DNA of 64,000 bases, from positions 1,240,001-1,304,000 of the forward strand of contig NZ_CP074572.1 in NCBI RefSeq assembly GCF_018394335.1, written 5' to 3'. This DNA is from Shewanella dokdonensis (GTDB lineage Bacteria > Pseudomonadota > Gammaproteobacteria > Enterobacterales > Shewanellaceae). Below the pieces are notes generated by a model that did not search any database, was not told where the DNA came from, and saw only the letters and a list, made by a program, of their open reading frames with translations. The position numbers and the translations under genes are program-made. This document shows positions 1 through 6,372 of this stretch, one piece after another (the stretch's first letter is position 1; each line of letters starts with the position of its first letter).

Positions 1-1
1 T

Positions 2-30
2 AGCTGAAATGTGCAGCTCGAAAGTATAAT
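2..30 (+). promoter_or_regulatory. Candidate promoter and operator of the R-M regulator gene
   Basis: A perfect TATAAT lies at 25-30, about 20 bases before the ATG of the ribbon-helix-helix gene. Just upstream is a small inverted repeat, AGCTG at 2-6 and CAGCT at 14-18, where a -35 box would sit, and no good -35 hexamer is visible. Autoregulation by the RHH protein through this repeat is an inference. The window edge cuts off anything further upstream. Confidence 0.3.
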
Positions 31-49
31 TTCAAATATGGAATAACGC

Positions 50-214
50 ATGAAAAGAAAGTGTGACTCAAGAATATCTATATCCTTATCCCTAGAGCAA
101 CATAAGGAATTAGTACAACTTTCTGAAAAGAATGATGTGTCGATTGCTTGGTTAGTAAGACAAGCAATCACGTTTTATTTATTTAAGAATAGTAATAAGC
201 AAGATGAAAATTAA
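50..214 (+). CDS. Small ribbon-helix-helix (CopG/Arc-like) protein, probable R-M regulator
   Basis: This 54-residue protein has an N-terminal strand (RISISLS, residues 8-14) followed by two helices with the hydrophobic spacing and the SIAWLVRQAI segment typical of the second RHH helix. RHH proteins bind operator DNA as dimers through the strand. The gene overlaps the start of the first cytosine methyltransferase by 11 bases, so the two are very likely co-transcribed and translationally coupled. That placement suggests it controls the timing of the restriction-modification locus, as controller proteins do, but this role is inferred from context. It is too short for most automatic gene lists. 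Confidence 0.75.
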   Translation: MKRKCDSRISISLSLEQHKELVQLSEKNDVSIAWLVRQAITFYLFKNSNKQDEN

Positions 215-1157
215 AAAACCTAAAGTAATATCACTATTTTCAGGCGCTGGAGGACTAGACCTCGGATTTAAAAATGCGGGGTTTGATATTGTCTGGGCAA
301 ATGACTTTGATAAAGATGCTTGCAATACGTATACACACAATATCGGTTCACATATTGTTTGTGGTTCTATTGAGGATATAGATTCAAATGAAATCCCTGA
401 AGCCGATATAATTATTGGTGGTTTTCCTTGCCAAGGATTTTCTCAGGCAAATCTTCTTCGATTTGCTGACGACGAAAGGAATAAACTGTACCTTGAATTT
501 CTTCGTGTTGTAAAAGATAAAAAGCCAAAATTATTTTTCGCTGAAAATGTCAGTGGAATATTGAGTTTAGCAAAAGGAGAAGCAATTAAAAAAATAGAAA
601 ATGATTTTTCACTAGCAGGATACTCGGTCAAGAAAAAACTGTTTAATGTAGCAGATTATGGGGTCCCACAGTCAAGAAAAAGGGTAATTATTGTAGGTGT
701 AAGAAAAGATCTAAATATAGATTATGACTTTCCTATAGCGACTCACACATCCCCAAGTAAAGCAAAAAAAGAACAGTTGCTTCCTTGGGTATCAATAAGT
801 AAAGCCTTAGAAGACATACCAGATGCTGACGATGCCGATCATGGGTTACTAAATCATGATTACTCGAAGTATAAAATTACAAACAGAAACTTCACAGGCC
901 ACAGAAAAACAGATCCAGAAAAGCCTTCACCGACAATACTAGCTAGAGGTAACGGAAAAGGAGGAGTATGCGCCATTCAACATCCCAAAAATCATCGAAG
1001 AATGTCAGTGAGAGAATCAGCTACAATTCAGACATTTCCAAAGAGTTTCGAATTTTTTGGAAGCCTAACATCATGTTATCGTCAAGTTGGAAATGCTGTA
1101 CCCGTGAAATTTGCTGAACAACTGGCCTTAGCTTTAAAAAATAAAATTGGTGAATAA
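204..1157 (+). CDS. DNA (cytosine-5)-methyltransferase, first of a tandem pair
   Basis: This 317-residue enzyme would transfer methyl groups from SAM to cytosine C5 in a specific site. Visible motifs are I (FSGAGGLDLGF, residues 12-22), IV with the catalytic PCQ (Cys76), VI (ENV, 114-116), VIII (QSRKRVIIVG, about 156-165) and X (QVGNAVP near the C terminus). The target recognition region lies between VIII and X. Length is normal for a restriction-associated m5C enzyme. It starts inside the RHH gene and its end overlaps the second methyltransferase, forming a tight operon. The region is clearly more AT-rich than the chromosomal core, which fits horizontal acquisition. Confidence 0.93.
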   Translation: MKIKKPKVISLFSGAGGLDLGFKNAGFDIVWANDFDKDACNTYTHNIGSHIVCGSIEDIDSNEIPEADIIIGGFPCQGFSQANLLRFADDERNKLYLEFLRVVKDKKPKLFFAENVSGILSLAKGEAIKKIENDFSLAGYSVKKKLFNVADYGVPQSRKRVIIVGVRKDLNIDYDFPIATHTSPSKAKKEQLLPWVSISKALEDIPDADDADHGLLNHDYSKYKITNRNFTGHRKTDPEKPSPTILARGNGKGGVCAIQHPKNHRRMSVRESATIQTFPKSFEFFGSLTSCYRQVGNAVPVKFAEQLALALKNKIGE

Positions 1158-2106
1158 ATTGAATATTGTATCATTATTTTCTGGAGCTGGTGGATTAGAT
1201 TTGGGACTAAAATTAGCTGGACACAATATAATTTGGGCAAATGATTTGTATGAAGATGCAGTTAAAACATACAAATTTAACATTGGAGAACATGTAGTTT
1301 TACGTGATATTTCTCTTATTCCATCTAATGAAATACCTAATTGCGATGTAGTTGTTGGAGGCTTCCCATGCCAAGGATTTTCTGTTGCAAATATGACGAG
1401 AAAAACAAATGATCCTAGAAATAAACTATATTTAGAAATGGTTAGAGTTATAAGAGATAAAAAACCAAAATATTTTATTGCAGAAAATGTAAAAGGAATA
1501 CTTTCTCTAGATAAAGGAGGAGTAATAAGAAAAGTTGTATCTGATTTTGAGGAACTAGGATACACAGTAGATTATAAGTTAGTAAATTGTGCAGATTACG
1601 GTGTACCACAAACCCGCATGAGGGTAATAATTTTTGGAGTCCGTAAAGATATTACAACTAACGTGATCTTTCCACCTCCTACAACTCACAGTAAAGATGG
1701 TGATAAACTTCCTCATTGGATAACTGTTGGACAAGCACTAGCACATTACCCAGAACCTAGTGAAGAACTTAATGTGATGAATCATGTCTGTTCAAGTTAC
1801 AAGCTGAGATTTAACGGTCATTTAGGACATAGAGTAATTGACCCTAATAAACCAGCTCCCACCGTAACAGGTAGAGGAGATGAAAAAGGAGGTGTTGTCG
1901 TCTTACATCACCCAAATAACACTAGAAGAATGACTGTAAGAGAAACAGCTGCAGTACAATCCTTTCCCGATGATTTTTTCTTTGTAGGTTCGAAAACCTC
2001 AGGCTATCGGCAGATAGCGAATGCTGTGCCTCCAAAACTTGGCTTTGCTTTGGGTGTAATGCTAAACCAAGCTGAAAAAATACAGCCTCTCCCAACTAAG
2101 AAGTAA
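1150..2106 (+). CDS. DNA (cytosine-5)-methyltransferase, second of a tandem pair
   Basis: About 318 residues with the same layout as its upstream neighbour: motif I FSGAGGLDLGL, motif IV PCQGFS with the catalytic Cys near residue 74, ENV, QTRMRVIIFG and a C-terminal QIANAVP block. The first halves of the two enzymes are strikingly similar, so they probably arose by duplication. The start is either GTG at 1150 or TTG at 1147; both lie inside the end of the first gene. Two m5C enzymes beside one nuclease is the arrangement known from systems with asymmetric recognition sites, where each enzyme modifies one strand; this is inference here. Confidence 0.92.
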   Translation: MNKLNIVSLFSGAGGLDLGLKLAGHNIIWANDLYEDAVKTYKFNIGEHVVLRDISLIPSNEIPNCDVVVGGFPCQGFSVANMTRKTNDPRNKLYLEMVRVIRDKKPKYFIAENVKGILSLDKGGVIRKVVSDFEELGYTVDYKLVNCADYGVPQTRMRVIIFGVRKDITTNVIFPPPTTHSKDGDKLPHWITVGQALAHYPEPSEELNVMNHVCSSYKLRFNGHLGHRVIDPNKPAPTVTGRGDEKGGVVVLHHPNNTRRMTVRETAAVQSFPDDFFFVGSKTSGYRQIANAVPPKLGFALGVMLNQAEKIQPLPTKK

Positions 2107-2120
2107 ACTCTTACCAACCA

Positions 2121-2133
2121 CATCTTGAAGATG
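2121..2133. promoter_or_regulatory. Short palindrome between methyltransferase and nuclease genes
   Basis: CATCTTgAAGATG is a perfect 6-1-6 palindrome located 14 bases after the second methyltransferase stop and just before the larger hairpin. Its size fits a dimeric repressor site, and the RHH protein of this operon would be the obvious candidate to bind it. No second copy was seen upstream of the operon. Confidence 0.35.
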
Positions 2134-2135
2134 GT

Positions 2136-2173
2136 ATTATTCCAACTGTTCTTTTGCTAACAGTTGGAATAAT
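2136..2173 (+). promoter_or_regulatory. Perfect 15-bp hairpin covering the ribosome site of the nuclease gene
   Basis: ATTATTCCAACTGTT at 2136-2150 and its exact reverse complement at 2159-2173 enclose an 8-base loop. The ATG of the nuclease gene is at 2175, and the only purine-rich ribosome-binding candidate (GGA, 2166-2168) is inside the right arm. No U-tract follows, so a simple terminator is less likely. In an RNA read through from the methyltransferases this hairpin would hide the ribosome site and lower nuclease translation; it could instead be an operator. Confidence 0.6.
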
Positions 2174-2174
2174 A

Positions 2175-3465
2175 ATGGATTATACAAATATACAAAAGCC
2201 ATTTGAAACATATAAATGGAGATGGGGCGCTTTAACCCCTACTGAAAACATCAATATTCCAGAAGTATATTATGGATGTTTGAAGGTATTGTATGAAAAC
2301 CAAGGAAAATCTCCTAGTGATCCGGAAATTCACGAAGGACTAATGAAAATTCAAAATGAATTGTCACACGTTAGAATCCCCAATTTAGTTAGAACCAAAA
2401 AACGTAATATATTTAGAAATTCTGGTCAATACTGGAAAATAACAGGTCTACTTAAATCAACAAAAGGAGGAATCAAGCTTTCAGAATTCGGGAACGCTTA
2501 TGCATCTGGTAAAATTACACGAGATGAGTTTTCATCGTATGTAATAAAAAGTGTAGAATTCCCTAACAAAGATATTGACAAACAGTCTGTCTATAGTGAT
2601 TGGGAAAAACATACTCTAAAAATAAAACCTCTTGAAATAATATTAGAAACAATATACTTACTTTATTGTAATAAAAAAGAACACGGTTATATAACGACAG
2701 AGGAATTAGTTAATGTTTTGATTCCAATGTCTGGAAACAAATTCGTTCCAGAAGATATTTCTACAGGAATCATAACCTACAGAAAGCATCCAGAAAAATT
2801 TAGTAAATCATGGAAAGCATTAGATAAAGATAATGATCATAGAATTGCGAGAGAATTTTTACTTTTCCTTCATAATTATGGTTATCTCGGAGTAAGAGAT
2901 TCAACTGATGATAGGAAGAAAAAGAAAATTTTACACAAGAGTTTTATCTTTATGAGGAACAAGCAGATAGTATTCATTCATTATTAAAAATCGCACTTCC
3001 TGAATATCATTCAAACACGTTATCGATTCAAGATCAAGATAGTCTAATTGATGATATTATTTCCATAGAGAATTCTTCCAAAGTTATAGATGCATCTAGA
3101 GAAAAAAGGCAAGTTGAAATATTATCTAGAGTGGGTCAGTCAAAATTCAGAAAAGACGTCATATTCGAAGGGGTGGTGTTTGTTTGTTATCCGGAGTAAA
3201 AACTCCTGAATCATTACAAGCATGCCACATCATCCCAGTTAAGAATAATGGCACTGATCACTTTTCTAATGGCATAATATTGAGAGCAGATCTTCATATT
3301 TTATATGACAAAGGTCACATTAGAATTTATGAAAATGGAAATATCACACTTTCAAAGTATCTTAGTAATGACCCATACTACTCAAAGAATATCCCGTCTA
3401 AAATTGAAATCCCTAAATACGTTAACTTAGAAGCACTTAGATTAAGAAATAAATACATGATGTGA
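2175..3465 (+). pseudogene. HNH restriction endonuclease, interrupted by two frameshifts
   Basis: The reading frame from ATG 2175 runs to 2987. A second frame takes over around 2915-2930 in an A-rich run and continues to about 3170, and a third frame ends at 3465. Joined, they give about 430 residues. The last part carries an HNH_2-like nuclease core: a GQSKFR segment, CLLSG, then ACHIIP, an NG pair and LHILYDKG. The N-terminal 250 residues are not recognised and probably hold site recognition. Position after two m5C methyltransferases supports a cognate restriction enzyme. Each break is explained by one missing base in a homopolymer (A run; GGGG near 3170), so sequencing error is as likely as real inactivation. 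Confidence 0.7.
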
Positions 3466-3481
3466 GCTAATTATACATAGG

Positions 3482-3517
3482 GTTATAATTGGTCGGGTAT
3501 TTCTGACCAATTATAAC
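3482..3517. terminator. Hairpin downstream of the R-M locus
   Basis: TTATAATTGGTC at 3483-3494 pairs exactly with GACCAATTATAA at 3505-3516 around a 10-base loop, with one more G-C pair outside. It follows the nuclease stop by 17 bases. There is no clear T-tract on either strand, so termination would be weak or the hairpin may have another role. Confidence 0.45.
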
Positions 3518-3625
3518 TTAAAAAGCATATCCAACAGCGGGTTCCTAGCTCTGAATCACCATTATCTCAACCAATGCTTTAACCAGATCTAAGCGACATA
3601 ACAACTGAGTTTTGAACAAGTAACT

Positions 3626-3855
3626 ATTTCTGCATTTTAATATGTATTAACATGCAGAAATCGCGTGTTTACGCGCATATTTGAGCTGTTTCAGCAGTAA
3701 TCGACTGCAAACAGCTGTTCAGATGCTGTTATGCACATAAAACTGCATAACTAGTCAGATTTGAGTTCTAGATCAAGCGTAATACGCATTTAAGTCAGAA
3801 CGACAACACTTCAACGATCATTCATTGAAATGCTATGTCTGCTCGATAGAGCAGA
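3626..3855. other. Cluster of stem-loops in a gene-free stretch
   Basis: The 638 bases between the nuclease and the ATPase gene (3466-4103) have no convincing ORF but hold closely packed inverted repeats of unrelated sequence. They include ATTTCTGCAT/ATGCAGAAAT (3626-3661, with an inner TTAATA/TATTAA), CGCGT/ACGCG (3662-3675), AGCTGTTT/AAACAGCT (3684-3716, with inner GCAGT/ACTGC), GTTATGCA/TGCATAAC (3728-3751) and TCTGCTC/GAGCAGA (3838-3855). This could be a structured RNA, a single-strand origin or recombination site, or debris of inserted elements. No known RNA family was recognised. Confidence 0.5.
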
Positions 3856-4038
3856 TTGCATCACTGATCTCAGCATAATATCGTCCTGCGATCGTCAGAG
3901 TCATCTAGGCGCGCGATAGTCACTGAGTTGGGGAAACCAGTAGCCTGAACGACTTTGGCGTTGACGGAACTACTTTTACCGATAGACAGTTAGTTTACAT
4001 TGCATTTGAAGTTGAATTATATGCCTCTGATAGATCAA

Positions 4039-4071
4039 GCCTACTTAAGAGTTAAGTGCTCTCAGGTAGGC
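4039..4071 (-). terminator. Hairpin after the OLD-like ATPase gene
   Basis: GCCTAC at 4039-4044 and GTAGGC at 4066-4071 enclose further partly paired bases (AAGAG with CTCT). It lies 32 bases beyond the stop of the leftward ATPase gene and may end its transcript; no strong T-run follows. Confidence 0.35.
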
Positions 4072-4103
4072 CGACATTATGGGAATTGATATTTTTAGTA
4101 TTA

Positions 4104-5570
4104 TCAAATGTTTATAAGATTGACCATCTGATCGATGGAGAGCTTCAGCTCAGCCTCTGTATACTTATTAGCTTGCATTGTTATATTTTCAGGGTGGTGT
4201 ATGTGGTTCCGAATGAATGACTGTAACGTTACGGGCGTTGGCTGATGTGGATTCCCATTCCGTTCCTGCGTCCAAAGCTTGTTGGATAACATACCCTGAG
4301 CATTTAGCCACTGGTCCATATCCTGAATGCGGTTCAAGCTATTTCTCTCTTGTAAATAACCATAGAGTTCATTATGTAAATCAACTGTGGGTAAATCATA
4401 TGCTCTATAGCTAATCTCTCCCCAAGACGGACTCCATGGAAACATTGGTTCTGTAGTAGCTTGAGATATAGTATTTCGATTATCTACTTTCTTAAAAATG
4501 AAAAGCCCCGTATTTCTTAGTTTAGGAGTAGAAAGCATAAAAGGTGAGTGTGTAGTAATAAATACTTGCTTGGTTTTTGAAATAACCATCAGTGCATCCA
4601 ATAGTTTTTTCTGACCAGTAGGGTGCAAACATATTTCTGGTTCATCTATAAATAAATAAAATGGCTTTGAAACTATTGCATTTGCAGCTGTAGATGTAAT
4701 ATCAGCATAAACTTGAAGCAATGATAATGCTACAGCTCGTTGCATTCCATGTCCTTTTTCACTCATAGGAACAGAAACACCATCATCAATAATAATGCTT
4801 GCCGTTTTGAAAAAGTTCTCTATTTGCAGTTCATCAAATGAAAACGAGATATTTGCTACACCAAACTGTTCTGAAAATACATCTTGAACTGATCTCTCTA
4901 TTTCCGATATTTTGATTCTCAGTTCAGATTCTGGATTATTAAAAAGTCCATGATAACTATTTTGAAACGCTTGGTATTCTGGAGTATCAGTATGACTAGA
5001 AGCTATTTCTTTTAAAAGTGAGCCGCAGATTGTTGATGCACCGAATTTTGATTCATCATTTGGATTAGTGTCAGCCCAAATAAAATTGTTGTCATAAAAT
5101 TTTTTGAATGGTGCATCTATTCCTGATGGATTATAGTAATTTTGTTCTTCATTGTTAAAAAAGTAGATTTTCTTAATATTATCTGGAGTATCTCTTTGCC
5201 AGCTCCGTTTGACTTTTAAATAATTATTGCCGTTGTTCACATATATAGAACCCAAAAATGATTGAATTTTATTTTGTTGAACATGAGAATTAACAGAATC
5301 CTCAATATTTCCAGTATAAGTAACCTCTACAGAAAAATCATCAATTATTGCTGTTAAATCTGATTTGTTAATTAATGATTCCGGGTCTTTCTTGGTGCTA
5401 TCTTTTATGAAATCGAGCGCTTCAAATACTGTGGACTTCCCCGCATTATTTTGACCAACAAATATATTAAGTCCGCTACCTTCAGTAATTCCGTCTGGAG
5501 TATTGAACTCTATGTTATTTTCGCCAAAAAATCCTTTAAAATTCTTAATATCTATAGATTTTACAAACAT
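4104..5570 (-). CDS. OLD/AAA_21-like ATPase with a C-terminal HEPN-like motif
   Basis: A 488-residue SMC/ABC-type ATPase. Visible are the Walker A motif GQNNAGKST (39-47), a signature-like SEKGHGMQRAV (270-280), Walker B YLFIDEPE (305-312) and the H-loop THSPF (340-344). This fold is shared with OLD, RecF and many phage-defence ATPases. There is no TOPRIM domain. The last ~90 residues instead contain RNHIHH (454-459), which fits the R-x4-H pattern of HEPN ribonucleases, followed by a PEN and a YTEAEL segment. The gene stands alone on the minus strand beside the R-M locus. A single-gene abortive-infection role is plausible but inferred. The start is an ATG directly before FVKSIDIKNFKGF, the usual first strand of this family. 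Confidence 0.75.
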   Translation of the reverse strand: MFVKSIDIKNFKGFFGENNIEFNTPDGITEGSGLNIFVGQNNAGKSTVFEALDFIKDSTKKDPESLINKSDLTAIIDDFSVEVTYTGNIEDSVNSHVQQNKIQSFLGSIYVNNGNNYLKVKRSWQRDTPDNIKKIYFFNNEEQNYYNPSGIDAPFKKFYDNNFIWADTNPNDESKFGASTICGSLLKEIASSHTDTPEYQAFQNSYHGLFNNPESELRIKISEIERSVQDVFSEQFGVANISFSFDELQIENFFKTASIIIDDGVSVPMSEKGHGMQRAVALSLLQVYADITSTAANAIVSKPFYLFIDEPEICLHPTGQKKLLDALMVISKTKQVFITTHSPFMLSTPKLRNTGLFIFKKVDNRNTISQATTEPMFPWSPSWGEISYRAYDLPTVDLHNELYGYLQERNSLNRIQDMDQWLNAQGMLSNKLWTQERNGNPHQPTPVTLQSFIRNHIHHPENITMQANKYTEAELKLSIDQMVNLINI

Positions 5571-5676
5571 GAAAATTCCTTATTTCATTTAAGTTAGAAT
5601 CGATTATTTAGTACAACACTGATAACCAATATATCTCAACAACGTTTTCTGCACCTGATTAACACCATTTGGCCTC

Positions 5677-5970
5677 CTATGCCTTAAATATCCACCCTTC
5701 CAGCTCATGCTCAGCAAAGAATTCGGCATCTAATACATAAGGCCCTTTACTTTGTTCTCCCACAATGCCGAAGTATCCAATGCCCTTATCTTTCGCCGCC
5801 CTACAAAAGAAGTCGCCACACAGCTCATCGATATCCATAGGCATACTATGCAAGGTGCAAACACCCGCATATTCAATGTTCAGATCTAGATCTTCTTTGT
5901 CAACAAGGCAACAGAAGTGGGTACAGTGGTCACAGCAAGAATAGCAGTTAGGATCGCAGTAAATTGCCAT
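5677..5970 (-). CDS. Small cysteine-rich hypothetical protein
   Basis: A 97-residue protein whose first 21 residues contain seven cysteines (spacing C-x3-C-x2-CC-x2-C-x3-CC), with three more at about 38, 50 and 55; this suggests bound zinc or another metal. The rest is acidic and has no recognised domain. It lies 14 bases downstream of the small membrane protein and belongs to the same leftward transcript as the helicase. Function unknown. Confidence 0.6.
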   Translation of the reverse strand: MAIYCDPNCYSCCDHCTHFCCLVDKEDLDLNIEYAGVCTLHSMPMDIDELCGDFFCRAAKDKGIGYFGIVGEQSKGPYVLDAEFFAEHELEGWIFKA

Positions 5971-5984
5971 GTATCTCCGTCCTC

Positions 5985-6350
5985 CTAATCCAAGTGCCGA
6001 CCAACTAGCCTAGCCAAAAGCGCCACAATACCTCTGTGCCTACGATCCATCGTTCCCATGAGGAAGTAGTTCCTCACACTGAAAAACAACCCCACAGCGC
6101 CGGTAGCGATTCCAAGATAGTGAAATAGACGGATACCTCGCCCATACATTACTTCCAGCCCCGGATAGCTAACAGCGCCTTGTGCTGCGTTAAGCCTTGA
6201 TTCAAGCCAGTAGGGAAATGCGTAGTAGAAAATGAGGAAGGAGATTAGGCCAAACAAGAAAGCACCGTACCAAGGCAATCGGCTGCCGATAGTGACTGAG
6301 TCAGCTATTATCTGGCTGGAGTGGCTTCTGCGTCTGTATCGTCTTCCCAT
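5985..6350 (-). CDS. Small two-segment membrane protein, basic termini
   Basis: A 121-residue protein with an Arg/Ser-rich N terminus and two hydrophobic segments: about 24-45 (WYGAFLFGLISFLIFYYAF) and about 76-98 (LFHYLGIATGAVGLFFSV). The basic tail after the second segment would stay in the cytoplasm. The layout recalls the N-terminal membrane part of some Mrr-like restriction proteins, but the nuclease domain is absent, so that likeness is weak. It is 22 bases downstream of the helicase gene and 14 bases upstream of the Cys-rich gene, which makes one operon likely. Confidence 0.6.
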   Translation of the reverse strand: MGRRYRRRSHSSQIIADSVTIGSRLPWYGAFLFGLISFLIFYYAFPYWLESRLNAAQGAVSYPGLEVMYGRGIRLFHYLGIATGAVGLFFSVRNYFLMGTMDRRHRGIVALLARLVGRHLD

Positions 6351-6372
6351 GACAATTATTCCCTAATCGTTA

